In this document: positions 1 to 7,727 of the stretch, piece after piece
Position numbering within the stretch: position 1 is the first letter of the stretch
How the letters are laid out: the number at the start of each line of letters is the position of its first letter
DNA from: Winogradskyella undariae
Lineage (GTDB): Bacteria > Bacteroidota > Bacteroidia > Flavobacteriales > Flavobacteriaceae
DNA: 64,000 bases
NCBI RefSeq assembly: GCF_013285155.1
Contig: NZ_JABTEL010000011.1
Location: 1-64,000, forward strand
Direction: 5' to 3'
Made by a program: the position numbers and the translations under genes
The notes under the pieces: generated by a model
Databases searched by the model: none
What the model was told of the DNA's origin: nothing
The model's input: only the letters and a program-made list of their open reading frames with translations

Positions 1-84
1 GTAAGCAGTAAGCAGTAAGCAGTAAGCAGTAAGCAGTAAGCAGTAAGCAGTAAGCAGTAAGCAGTAAGCAGTAAGCAGTAAGCA
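1..84. repeat. Heptanucleotide tandem repeat, 12 copies of GTAAGCA
   Basis: The window opens inside a perfect 7-bp tandem array that ends at base 84, giving exactly 12 units in view; it may extend further left. It directly abuts the ~235 bp structured element that follows. A second heptamer array with a different unit heads the second copy of the same element near 1911. The array is non-coding in practice and is a likely slippage (phase-variable length) tract. Confidence 0.95.
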
Positions 85-318
85 AAATTTAAAATATAAC
101 TTGGGAAGAAAACAAAATTAAGTTAAAATTAATGTCCCAAATTTCGACGCAGTCGGAAAACATCAAAATTCAGAAATAATGAACGAAAGAACGTAGATGC
201 GAGGCGAAGCCTCAAGCACGAAGTTCTGAAAGTGAGTGATGCTTTAGCTATTTCCTAATTTTGATTGTGATTTTTTGGTTCGTTTTGTATCAAGACAAAA
301 TGAACAGAATAAAAAATA
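85..318. repeat. Structured intergenic repeat element, copy 1 (upstream of trpC)
   Basis: About 235 bp that recur with high similarity at 1943-2178. Landmarks common to both are TTGGGAAGAAAACAAAATT, TTGGGA..TCCCAA inverted segments, CAGAAATAATGA, CTCAAGCACGAAGTTCT and TTCCTAATTTTGATTGTGAT. It contains hairpins: GAGGC-GAA-GCCTC (201-213) and an 11-bp stem at 278-305 around an ATCAAG loop. The last stem differs from copy 2 by compensatory changes, which suggests selection for RNA or DNA structure. Short ORFs across it are not convincing genes. Confidence 0.85.
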
Positions 319-346
319 AAAAGTTAACCTCATAGAGGAAAAGAAC

Positions 347-1132
347 ATGAACATTCTAGATAAAATTGTATTCGACAAACGTAAAGAAGTTAATTTACGT
401 AAATCATTGATTCCTATTAAACAATTAGAACAGTCTATATTGTTTTCACGAGCAACGTTTTCTTTAGCTGCTAATTTAAGAAACAGCACATCAGGAATTA
501 TAGCAGAACATAAAAGGCGTTCACCTTCAAAATCTGTTATTAATCAAAACTTAAATGTACAAGATGTAGCATCTGGTTATGAAAATGCTGGTGTTTGTGG
601 AATGTCTGTTTTAACAGATGCAAAATATTTTGGCGGCTCTTTAGACGATTTATTATTAGCAAGAGCAAGTTCTAATTTACCGCTTTTAAGAAAAGAATTT
701 ATTATTGATGAATACCAAATTCTTGAAGCTAAAGCTTACGGTGCCGATGTCATTTTGCTAATTGCAGCAATCTTAACAAGAGCTGAAATTAAACAGTTTT
801 CAGAATTTGCAAAACACTTAAACCTTGATGTTTTATTAGAAGTTCATAACGAAGAAGAATTACACAAATCTATAATGCCATCGTTAGATATGCTTGGCGT
901 AAACAATAGAAATCTTAAAACTTTTGAAGTCTGTTTAGATACTTCAAAACAATTAAGTCAATTAATCCCTAATGATTTTGTAAAGGTTTCTGAATCTGGA
1001 ATTAGCTCTATAGAAGCCATTAAAGAATTACAACCTTTTGGTTATAAAGGTTTTTTAATTGGAGAGAATTTTATGAAAACAGATGACCCAGGAAAAAGTG
1101 CTACAACATTTATTGAAACATTAAATAAGTAA
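347..1132 (+). CDS. trpC: Indole-3-glycerol phosphate synthase TrpC
   Basis: Catalyses ring closure of 1-(2-carboxyphenylamino)-1-deoxyribulose 5-phosphate to indole-3-glycerol phosphate in tryptophan synthesis. The 261-residue length is normal for a monofunctional TrpC. Family motifs visible are IIAEHKRRSPSK near residue 50 (catalytic lysine), SVLTDAKYFGGS near 85, LLRKEFIIDEYQ near 110, LLEVHNEEEL near 165, GVNNRNL near 185 and VSESGI near 215. The ATG at 347 follows the A-rich leader AGAGGAAAAGAAC. It is the first of three trp genes here; upstream trp genes, if any, lie left of the window beyond the repeats. Confidence 0.96.
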   Translation: MNILDKIVFDKRKEVNLRKSLIPIKQLEQSILFSRATFSLAANLRNSTSGIIAEHKRRSPSKSVINQNLNVQDVASGYENAGVCGMSVLTDAKYFGGSLDDLLLARASSNLPLLRKEFIIDEYQILEAKAYGADVILLIAAILTRAEIKQFSEFAKHLNLDVLLEVHNEEELHKSIMPSLDMLGVNNRNLKTFEVCLDTSKQLSQLIPNDFVKVSESGISSIEAIKELQPFGYKGFLIGENFMKTDDPGKSATTFIETLNK

Positions 1133-1136
1133 TAAT

Positions 1137-1255
1137 CGTCACTTCGAGTGATTTTAGAAGTACGAAAAATGATATCAAGAAGAAATAAATAGATTACTGC
1201 TTTGGTAAGAATAACAAAAATATAAAGTGTGGTGAAATTCCCGCTTTTGCTAGAA
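1137..1255. repeat. Degenerate REP-like sequences between trpC and trpF
   Basis: The trpC-trpF gap holds CGTCACTTCGAGTGATTTT followed by a TATCAAGAAG-type segment (1137-1182), and GAAATTCCCGCTTTTGCTAG near 1234-1253. Both resemble dispersed intergenic repeats common in flavobacterial genomes, from general knowledge. They are imperfect here, so this is a soft call. Their presence argues that the trpF start is the ATG at 1259, not an upstream alternative start lying inside the repeat. Confidence 0.5.
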
Positions 1256-1258
1256 TAT

Positions 1259-1903
1259 ATGAAACTAAAAATTTGCGGAATGAAATATAAAGACAACCTA
1301 GAAGCTGTTGCTAATTTGCAACCCGATTATCTAGGCTTTATATTTTACGAAAAATCAAAACGTAACTTTGATAGTTTTATCCCAAAATTATCAAAATCTA
1401 TAAAAAAGACAGGTGTTTTTGTCAATGAATCATTAGATGTTGTTATTGAAAAAGTAAAAGAATTCGATTTACAAGCCGTACAATTACATGGTGAAGAATC
1501 CCCTGAATATTGTTCTAAATTGAAAGAAAATTGTCAGACTGAACATGGTCTAAGTGACATTGAAATCATCAAAGTTTTCAGTATTAAAGACGAATTCAAC
1601 TTTAAAGATTTAGCACCTTATGAAACAGTCTGTGATTATTTTTTATTCGATACTAAAGGTAAATTACCAGGCGGAAACGGCTACACCTTCAACTGGGATG
1701 TTCTAAAAAACTACCCTTCAACCAAACCTTATTTTTTAAGCGGTGGTATTGGATTAAATGAAGTTGAAAACATTTTGTCATTTCTGCAAAGCCAGGAATC
1801 TAAGCTTTGTTACGCCATCGATGTTAACAGTAAGTTTGAAATAGAACCAGGATTGAAGAACATTGAAGATTTGAAATTATTTAAAGATAAATTAATAGTA
1901 TAG
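1259..1903 (+). CDS. trpF: Phosphoribosylanthranilate isomerase TrpF
   Basis: Converts N-(5'-phosphoribosyl)anthranilate to the carboxyphenylamino-deoxyribulose phosphate used by TrpC. The N-terminal MKLKICGMKY carries the catalytic cysteine of the KICG motif. Further TrpF motifs are LGFIFYEKSKR, VQLHGEES, the catalytic aspartate in FLFDTKGKLPGGNG, FLSGGIG and the terminal AIDVNSKFEIEPGLK. At about 214 residues it has the usual length. I chose ATG 1259 over the in-frame GTG at 1229 because the extra ten residues lie in repeat-derived DNA and are absent from the family. Confidence 0.95.
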   Translation: MKLKICGMKYKDNLEAVANLQPDYLGFIFYEKSKRNFDSFIPKLSKSIKKTGVFVNESLDVVIEKVKEFDLQAVQLHGEESPEYCSKLKENCQTEHGLSDIEIIKVFSIKDEFNFKDLAPYETVCDYFLFDTKGKLPGGNGYTFNWDVLKNYPSTKPYFLSGGIGLNEVENILSFLQSQESKLCYAIDVNSKFEIEPGLKNIEDLKLFKDKLIV

Positions 1904-1910
1904 TTTTAAT

Positions 1911-1942
1911 GAGAAGTGAGAAGTGAGAAGTGAGAAGTGAGA
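1911..1942. repeat. Heptanucleotide tandem repeat, 4.5 copies of GAGAAGT
   Basis: Four full GAGAAGT units plus GAGA sit between the trpF stop and the second copy of the structured element. The period (7 bp) and position match the array at 1-84, but the unit sequence is different. This makes a variable heptamer head a constant part of the element's architecture in the two copies seen. Confidence 0.9.
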
Positions 1943-2178
1943 AAAAATTAAAATATAAATTGGGAAGAAAACAAAATTCAGCAAAAATTAATGTCCCAAA
2001 TTTCGACAGTGTCGGAAACATCAAAATTCAGAAATAATGAGCGAAAGAACGCAGATGCTAGGCGCAGCCTCAAGCACGAAGTTCTAAAAGTGAATGTCGC
2101 TTTTAGCGATTTCCTAATTTTGATTGTGATTTTTGGTTCGTTTGCATCAAGGCAAATGAACAAAAAGAAAAAAGAAAC
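1943..2178. repeat. Structured intergenic repeat element, copy 2 (trpF-trpB gap)
   Basis: Same orientation and order of landmarks as copy 1 (85-318). The terminal hairpin is GTTCGTTTGC (2136-2145), loop ATCAAG, GCAAATGAAC (2152-2161). Copy 1 instead has GTTCGTTTTGT and ACAAAATGAAC around the same loop. Both arms changed together while the loop stayed identical. The AGGC-GCA-GCCT hairpin (near 2059) and the GAC-N3-GTC hairpin also persist with altered loops. The 68-codon ORF running through it is rejected as a gene. Confidence 0.85.
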
Positions 2179-2180
2179 AG

Positions 2181-2213
2181 ATTGCCATATCACGTAAAAA
2201 CGTGATTAGCAAT
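2181..2213. repeat. REP-like hairpin before trpB
   Basis: ATTGC (2181-2185) and GCAAT (2209-2213) flank a perfect 7-bp stem ATCACGT-AAAA-ACGTGAT (2189-2206), followed by GACG. The outer ATTGC..GCAATGACG frame resembles a common flavobacterial dispersed repeat. It lies immediately upstream of the trpB start and could act in transcript processing or translation of trpB; that role is inference. Confidence 0.6.
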
Positions 2214-2231
2214 GACGATAATAAAACAATC

Positions 2232-3413
2232 ATGAGTTACAAAATCAACGAAAAAGGATACTATGGAGAATTCGGCGGCGCATACATCCCTGAAATGCTT
2301 TATCCAAACGTAGAAGAATTACGTCAAAATTATTTAAAAATCATGGCTGAACCTTCTTTCCAAGAAGAGTTTAATCAACTTTTAAAAGATTATGTTGGTC
2401 GTCCTTCCCCCCTCTATTTTGCAAAACGACTTTCCGAAAAATATAATACTAAGGTTTATTTGAAACGAGAAGACCTCAACCATACAGGAGCACACAAAAT
2501 CAATAATACGATTGGACAGATCCTTATGGCAAAACGTTTGGGAAAAAACAGAATTATTGCCGAAACAGGAGCTGGCCAACATGGCGTTGCAACGGCAACC
2601 GTTTGTGCTTTAACAGGTATTGAGTGTGTAGTTTATATGGGAGAAATTGACATTGCACGCCAAGCACCAAATGTTGCGCGTATGAAAATGTTAGGCGCTA
2701 AAGTGGTACCTGCTTTGTCTGGAAGTCGTACACTAAAAGATGCCACCAATGAAGCTATTAGAGATTGGATTAACAACCCTGTTGACACCCATTACATTAT
2801 TGGTTCAGCTATTGGCCCGCACCCTTATCCAGATATGGTAACTCAATTTCAGTCTATAATTTCCGAAGAAATAAAGTGGCAATTAAAAGAAAAAGAAGGT
2901 AAAGAAAACCCTGATTACGTTGTGGCATGTATCGGTGGCGGAAGTAATGCTGCAGGAACGTATCATCACTTTTTAGATAATGAAGATGTCGGTATCATTG
3001 CTGTAGAAGCTGCAGGAAAAGGAATTCATTCTGGTGAAAGCGCTGCAACTTCTGTATTAGGAAAAGAAGGGATTATTCACGGTTGTAAAACCTTGTTAAT
3101 GCAAACCAATGACGGACAAATTACTGAGCCCTACTCTATTTCCGCAGGATTAGATTACCCAGGTGTTGGTCCTTTACATTCGCATTTATATAAAACAGGT
3201 CGTGGTGAATTTTATTCAGCTACAGATGATGAAGCCATGAATTCTGGCTTAGAATTAACCCAATTGGAAGGTATTATTCCGGCTATTGAAAGCTCTCATG
3301 CCCTAGCTATTTTTAAACATAAAACTTTTAAACCTAACGATGTTGTAGTAATTAGCTTGTCTGGTCGTGGTGATAAAGATTTACAGAATTATATTGATTA
3401 TTTTAAGCTTTAA
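2232..3413 (+). CDS. trpB: Tryptophan synthase beta chain TrpB
   Basis: PLP-dependent condensation of indole with serine to tryptophan. The 393-residue product from ATG 2232 has the TrpB1 signature: [12 protein letters not shown] at the N terminus, PLP lysine in [14 protein letters not shown] (about residue 89), [10 protein letters not shown] near 110, the phosphate-binding GGGSNAAG near 235, and LSGRGDKD near the C terminus. An upstream in-frame ATG at 2202 would add ten residues encoded by the repeat hairpin, so 2232 is preferred. Unusually, no trpA follows: a structured repeat and ftsE come next. Confidence 0.96.
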   Translation: MSYKINEKGYYGEFGGAYIPEMLYPNVEELRQNYLKIMAEPSFQEEFNQLLKDYVGRPSPLYFAKRLSEKYNTKVYLKREDLNHTGAHKINNTIGQILMAKRLGKNRIIAETGAGQHGVATATVCALTGIECVVYMGEIDIARQAPNVARMKMLGAKVVPALSGSRTLKDATNEAIRDWINNPVDTHYIIGSAIGPHPYPDMVTQFQSIISEEIKWQLKEKEGKENPDYVVACIGGGSNAAGTYHHFLDNEDVGIIAVEAAGKGIHSGESAATSVLGKEGIIHGCKTLLMQTNDGQITEPYSISAGLDYPGVGPLHSHLYKTGRGEFYSATDDEAMNSGLELTQLEGIIPAIESSHALAIFKHKTFKPNDVVVISLSGRGDKDLQNYIDYFKL

Positions 3414-3421
3414 AATATTTT

Positions 3422-3562
3422 GGGCGTTCCATTTTACCATCCTACAAGCTAAAACTTGAAGAATGGTAAAATGTCAGGCTTTCCACTATATCTTTTTGTT
3501 TTTTTTCATTTCTATCGCACTAAATAAAAAAACAAAAAGGATGCCGCTTCAATCCTTAACGC
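3422..3562. ncRNA. Structured repeat element after trpB (possible ncRNA)
   Basis: About 140 bp closed by GCGTT (3424-3428) and AACGC (3558-3562). Inside is a perfect stem ATTTTACCAT (3431-3440) with ATGGTAAAAT (3463-3472), and a long stem CTTTTTGTTTTTTT (3492-3505) with AAAAAAACAAAAAG (3526-3539). Conserved-looking joining segments are CAGGCTTTCC and GATGCCGCTTCAATCC. I recognise the pattern as a widespread Flavobacteria repeat; it may correspond to a catalogued RNA motif such as Flavo-1, but I cannot confirm that. It may also end the trp transcript. Confidence 0.65.
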
Positions 3563-3588
3563 AAATTAAGGAATTAAGAATTTAAGTT

Positions 3589-3618
3589 TTGCATTTGAAA
3601 TTTTAAGCAATACATTTA
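3589..3618 (+). promoter_or_regulatory. Predicted ftsE promoter
   Basis: TTG (3589-3591), 19-nt spacer, then TACATTTA (3611-3618), one base off the Bacteroidota -7 consensus TAnnTTTG. The ftsE ATG lies 28 bp downstream. This suggests ftsE is transcribed independently of trpB. Confidence 0.5.
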
Positions 3619-3646
3619 CAGTGACCAATTTATTTATATCTACAAT

Positions 3647-4330
3647 ATGTCCGAAACGGTTTTAGAACTTAGAGATGCTACTATTTATCAAGGTGACAGT
3701 ATGGTGCTGTCTAAGGTAAACTTTGAAATGAAAAAAGGAGATTTCGTTTACCTTATTGGTAAAACCGGAAGCGGAAAAAGTAGTTTTATGAAAACACTTT
3801 ATGGGGATTTAGAATTAACAGAAGGCGAAGGATCTGTTGTTGATTTTGACTTAAGAACCATGAAAGAGAAAGACATTCCGTTTTTAAGAAGACGATTAGG
3901 TGTTGTTTTTCAAGATTTTAAATTATTACCAGACCGTACGATTAACGGAAATTTAGAATTTGTTTTAAAAGCTACCGGTTGGAAAGAAAAAGACAAAATT
4001 AAAGACCGTGTAGCAACCGTATTAGACAAGGTTGCTATGAAAACAAAAGGCTTTAAATACCCACATGAGCTTTCTGGTGGAGAACAACAACGTATTGCTA
4101 TTGCTCGTGCTTTATTAAATGATCCTGAGCTAATTTTAGCTGATGAGCCTACCGGAAACTTAGATCCGCAAACCAGCATTGAGGTAATGGAGGTGCTACA
4201 AGAAATTAATAAAAATGGAAACACTATTTTAATGGCAACCCACGATTATGCTTTGCTTTTAAAATACCCAAGTAAAACCTTAAAATGTGATGAAAACAAG
4301 GTTTTTGAAGTAGTACAACGTAAAAATTAA
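3647..4330 (+). CDS. ftsE: Cell-division ABC-type ATPase FtsE
   Basis: Cytoplasmic ATPase that with FtsX controls peptidoglycan hydrolases at the divisome. The 227-residue ABC domain shows Walker A GKTGSGKSS (about residue 38), Q-loop VFQDFKLLPDRT, signature LSGGEQQR (about 144), Walker B LILADEPTGNLDP and switch histidine in MATHDY. Size and the FQDFKLLPDRT segment fit FtsE better than other LolD-like ATPases. No ftsX is adjacent, so its partner must be elsewhere. Confidence 0.88.
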   Translation: MSETVLELRDATIYQGDSMVLSKVNFEMKKGDFVYLIGKTGSGKSSFMKTLYGDLELTEGEGSVVDFDLRTMKEKDIPFLRRRLGVVFQDFKLLPDRTINGNLEFVLKATGWKEKDKIKDRVATVLDKVAMKTKGFKYPHELSGGEQQRIAIARALLNDPELILADEPTGNLDPQTSIEVMEVLQEINKNGNTILMATHDYALLLKYPSKTLKCDENKVFEVVQRKN

Positions 4331-4391
4331 GTACAACTATATTAAGGCTTAAAAGTCTAAACTGTTATTGTTGCAATAAAGAGAGACTCAC

Positions 4392-5273
4392 ATGTTATCT
4401 ATACTTATACCCGTTTACAATTACGATGTACAACCATTGGTTGAAGAAATTCATCAACAGGCAACATCTTGTGAAATTGTATTTGAAATTATAATTATAG
4501 ACGATTTTTCTACTCAAATTCCATTTGATATTGATCACGTTAAGCAGTTATCAAATATTAAATTAATCTTTAATAAGCAAAATATAGGACGAAGTGCTAT
4601 TCGTAATTTATTAGCAACAGAAGCAACCTACGAAAACTTATTGTTTATTGACGCGGGTACTTTTCCTAAGTCAGAAAAATTCATTTCAAACTATCTAAAT
4701 ACCTTAGAACACAACATAACTGTTGGTGGTATGACTCAAAAAGCATCAGCAACAAAGAAGCCTTATAAATTAAGGTGGCTCTATACCAAAAAGAGAGAAG
4801 CTTGTTCTTTTGATGATAAAAACCACAATCCAACATTTACTTCGGCTAACTTTTTAATTAAAAAATCGATTTTAAAATCTCATCCTTTTGATGAAAGTAT
4901 AAAAAGATATGGGTTTGAAGATTTTATATTTTTCAATAATTTAAAAATTAATGGGTATCATCTAAATTTCATCAATAATCCGGTAATCCATGATGCAAAA
5001 GAAGATGCTAATACATATCTTGTAAAAACCGAAGATGGACTTAAAAATTTAGTGTTATTATCAAATAAAAACAAGGATTTAATTCGTGACATAAAAATAG
5101 TAGCTGCACATACTAAAATAAAGACACTCGGTTTAAGTTCTTTAGTTATCCTTATTTATAATATAATTAAACCCATTTTAATCAAAAATTTCAACTCATC
5201 ACATCCTTCGCTATTATTATTCGATTTTTATAAATTGGGCTATTATTGCACATTAATCTCTCATAAAAAATGA
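4392..5273 (+). CDS. Family 2 glycosyltransferase
   Basis: Probably an inverting GT-A transferase adding a sugar to a surface glycan. N-terminal MLSILIPVYNYD and IIIIDDFST are typical of GT2; the usual D-x-D position reads FIDAG, and RYGFEDFIF resembles the ED base motif near residue 175. The C-terminal ~50 residues hold a hydrophobic stretch that may contact the membrane. It lies 61 bp after ftsE and overlaps the next glycosyltransferase by four bases (ATGA), so the two are translationally coupled. Donor and acceptor cannot be read from sequence. Confidence 0.85.
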   Translation: MLSILIPVYNYDVQPLVEEIHQQATSCEIVFEIIIIDDFSTQIPFDIDHVKQLSNIKLIFNKQNIGRSAIRNLLATEATYENLLFIDAGTFPKSEKFISNYLNTLEHNITVGGMTQKASATKKPYKLRWLYTKKREACSFDDKNHNPTFTSANFLIKKSILKSHPFDESIKRYGFEDFIFFNNLKINGYHLNFINNPVIHDAKEDANTYLVKTEDGLKNLVLLSNKNKDLIRDIKIVAAHTKIKTLGLSSLVILIYNIIKPILIKNFNSSHPSLLLFDFYKLGYYCTLISHKK

Positions 5274-6208
5274 CACCATTTTTTTCTGTTATAATCCCTT
5301 TATATAATAAGTCTAAATTTATAGAAGAAACACTTCAAAGTGTCATTAACCAAGACTTCTTAGATTTTGAAATTATCATTGTTGATGATGGTTCTACAGA
5401 CCTAAGTATTGACATCGTTAAACAATTTAAGGATTCAAGAATTATATTAATTCAACAAGAAAACAAAGGGGTTTCTGTAGCTAGAAATAATGGAATATCT
5501 ATTGCTAAAGGACAATTTATCGCTTTAATAGACGCGGACGATTTTTGGTATAAAAATCATCTAAATACATTAAAACAGCAAATAACTCAATTTCCAAATG
5601 CGGGATTGTATTGTAATAATTACGAAATTTATCTCGATAAAAACACCAAACGAGATGCTAATTTCAACTTTAATTATGGTACGGACAGCCTAATTGTTAA
5701 AGACTTTTTTAGAGGAAATATTATTAACTCAATTGCATGGACATCAGCTGTAGCATTTTCTAAAGATAAATTTGATGCAGTTGGAGGATTCAATATTAAT
5801 TTAGATACTTCTGAAGATTTAGATTTATGGATAAAGTTTGCTTTAAAATATGAAGTGGCTTTTAATCCGACTATAACAATGGCTTATAAATATTATATCC
5901 CTGATAGTTTAACAAAGAAAGAAACCAATTTAATCCGTCTAAATTTCATTAATAGTTATAGCAAAGAAGAAGCGAATAACGCTGCATTAAAGCACTATCT
6001 AGATATTAACAGGTATGCCTTAGCAATTAGATGTAAAGTCTTAAAAGAATTTAGTATTTATAAAACTGCGAAGCGCCAGATTTTACTTTCAAACTTAAAT
6101 TTTAAACAAAAGCTACTTCTCTATTCACCGAGAATTATGCTTGTAGTCCTCAAAAAAATTCAAACGGTATTAATCAAAAACAACATTTACATTTCAGCTT
6201 TTAAATAA
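5270..6208 (+). CDS. Family 2 glycosyltransferase
   Basis: 312 residues with a canonical GT2 start (FFSVIIPLYNKSKFI), nucleotide-binding IIVDDGSTD near residue 38, metal-binding LIDADDFW near residue 88 and DTSEDLDLW near residue 185. The C-terminal half is poorly conserved and lysine-rich. It begins inside the stop of the preceding glycosyltransferase. Its 3' end overlaps by 15 bp the 3' end of the convergent fdtA-like gene, a tight convergent junction with no room for a terminator. Confidence 0.88.
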   Translation: MTPFFSVIIPLYNKSKFIEETLQSVINQDFLDFEIIIVDDGSTDLSIDIVKQFKDSRIILIQQENKGVSVARNNGISIAKGQFIALIDADDFWYKNHLNTLKQQITQFPNAGLYCNNYEIYLDKNTKRDANFNFNYGTDSLIVKDFFRGNIINSIAWTSAVAFSKDKFDAVGGFNINLDTSEDLDLWIKFALKYEVAFNPTITMAYKYYIPDSLTKKETNLIRLNFINSYSKEEANNAALKHYLDINRYALAIRCKVLKEFSIYKTAKRQILLSNLNFKQKLLLYSPRIMLVVLKKIQTVLIKNNIYISAFK

Positions 6209-6604
6209 CTTAAAATCGTTGTAATCTCTAATATAATCTTGCTCTTCAAATTCTGTAGAAGCAATTACAAAGCAAACTGAACCTGAAGAAAAATTTTCAA
6301 TTTCACGCCATATTCCTGTAGGTATATACAATGCTTGGTTTGGTTTATTTAAAGTAATGCGTTTTCTATTTTTACCATCATCAAAAACAACTTCAAAACT
6401 ACCGCTAAGCGCTATTATTACAGATTCTTGTTTTTTATGTGCGTGTCCTCCTCTATAACTATCGCTAGGTACATCGTATAAATAATAAATACGCTTCATA
6501 GAAAATGGAATTATAGTTTTCTCTATAACACCAAGACTTCCACGTTCATCATGAACCTTGGGAATCTTTAATAATTGACAATCTTCTACAGTTTTTCTAC
6601 TCAT
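6194..6604 (-). CDS. fdtA: FdtA/QdtA-type sugar 3,4-ketoisomerase (cupin)
   Basis: Small (136 aa) single-cupin enzyme of the dTDP-4-keto-6-deoxyglucose 3,4-ketoisomerase family, which prepares the 3-keto sugar for transamination to Fuc3N or Qui3N. Visible features: KVHDERGSLGVIE near residue 15, KRIYYLYDVP, the metal or catalytic-base cluster RGGHAHKKQ near 52, NKPNQALYIPTGIW near 85, and the C-terminal EEQDYIRDY typical of FdtA. Whether the product is Fuc3N or Qui3N depends on stereochemistry that I cannot read. Its expected partner aminotransferase is at 11482-12582. It overlaps the upstream glycosyltransferase gene by 8 bp. Confidence 0.85.
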   Translation of the reverse strand: MSRKTVEDCQLLKIPKVHDERGSLGVIEKTIIPFSMKRIYYLYDVPSDSYRGGHAHKKQESVIIALSGSFEVVFDDGKNRKRITLNKPNQALYIPTGIWREIENFSSGSVCFVIASTEFEEQDYIRDYNDFKLFKS

Positions 6605-7691
6605 TTTCTAATAATTTCAGCCATCCTTTAGCAATGACACTAACGTCTAAATGCTTAACACTAGAGATTGTGTTTTCTTTACACTTATTATATAAATCTT
6701 CATCACTCAAAAAAGAATTAAAAGCTTTAGATACGGCTTCTGGTGTATTATTCTCTATTAAAACTCCGTTTATATTATTCTGAATAACCTCACTTGGACC
6801 AGAGGGACAATTTACAGAAACAACAGGTGTACCACAAGCCATAGACTCTATAATACTCATAGGAAAACCTTCATAATTGCTCGTTAAAACAGTAAATAAA
6901 GCATCTTTCACAAAAGGAAAAGGCTCGGGTTGGTAATCCATAAAAATCACATCATCCTCTAAAGAATATTGAGAAACTAAATGTTGAATAATAGCTTTAT
7001 CATCACCTTTCCCCATTAAAACAAGCTTAATATCCTGAGCTCTTAAACTTGATAACTTATAACTTTCTATCAATAAAGTTAGATTTTTGGCAACTTCTTC
7101 AAATCGACCAAAATAAAGAATATACTTATAATCTAATGTTTTTATATTGCTATTAGATTTGGCTGTAATCTCATTAATACTAATCGGGTTATGCATGTAA
7201 TCAACATTTTTAAACCCATATGTTTCCTTTACGTTTTCCTTTATTTTTTTACTCACACCAATAAATGTGGTGGTCTCTGGATATATGATTTTTGACATAT
7301 ATTTATTTACAGGAAAATAATTTTCTACCTTATAGTTATGCACCATTCCTATAATTTTAGAACCGTTATAAAATGATCTGTACATAATTAACTCTTTGAG
7401 AAATTGTGTTCTCAGTCTGTTATCTATAATAATATCAAATTTTTGTTTTTTGAAATACCGCGATAAAGCTATTAATTTACTTATTGAACTATCACTTTTT
7501 TTCGCTTCTTTTTCTAAATTAAAAAGAGTTCCTGAAAAATCATATTCTACAGCATCATGCGTAATAACAATATGAATATCATAACCTAAACTGGTAAGAA
7601 TATTAGAAAGAGATGCACCAAAACGCTCTGTACCACCATTACTTAAAGAAGATAAAACAATACAAATTTTTAAAGTGTTGAGATTAGCCAT
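6597..7691 (-). CDS. Family 4 (GT-B) glycosyltransferase
   Basis: 364-residue GT-B fold transferase. N-terminal ICIVLSSLSNGGTERF carries the glycine-rich acceptor-domain loop. The C-terminal Rossmann domain has YILYFGRFEEVAKN near residue 190 and the retaining GT4 motif EGFPMSIIESMACGTPVV near 280 with the E-x7-E pair. It shares a 36 bp divergent intergenic region with the plus-strand glycosyltransferase at 7728 and is followed by fdtA with an 8 bp overlap, so it is probably cotranscribed with fdtA. Confidence 0.88.
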   Translation of the reverse strand: MANLNTLKICIVLSSLSNGGTERFGASLSNILTSLGYDIHIVITHDAVEYDFSGTLFNLEKEAKKSDSSISKLIALSRYFKKQKFDIIIDNRLRTQFLKELIMYRSFYNGSKIIGMVHNYKVENYFPVNKYMSKIIYPETTTFIGVSKKIKENVKETYGFKNVDYMHNPISINEITAKSNSNIKTLDYKYILYFGRFEEVAKNLTLLIESYKLSSLRAQDIKLVLMGKGDDKAIIQHLVSQYSLEDDVIFMDYQPEPFPFVKDALFTVLTSNYEGFPMSIIESMACGTPVVSVNCPSGPSEVIQNNINGVLIENNTPEAVSKAFNSFLSDEDLYNKCKENTISSVKHLDVSVIAKGWLKLLENE

Positions 7692-7698
7692 TAATTAA

Positions 7699-7717
7699 TA
7701 CCTTTGAAACAAATGTA
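7699..7717. promoter_or_regulatory. Overlapping divergent -7 boxes
   Basis: Plus strand TACCTTTG (7699-7706) and, read on the minus strand, TACATTTG (7710-7717) both match TAnnTTTG. They sit 3 bp apart in the 36 bp between two divergent glycosyltransferase starts, at plausible distances from both. The two genes are likely to compete for or share regulation. Confidence 0.6.
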
Positions 7718-7727
7718 ATTATTAATA

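Noticed and set aside
1..84. CRISPR-like array
   Set aside because: Period is 7 bp without spacers; it is a simple tandem repeat.
1229..1258. Upstream GTG start for trpF
   Set aside because: It adds residues encoded by REP-like DNA; the ATG at 1259 gives the family N terminus.
1991..2197. 68-codon ORF in the trpF-trpB gap
   Set aside because: It lies wholly within the structured repeat and hairpin DNA, and no equivalent frame is kept in copy 1.
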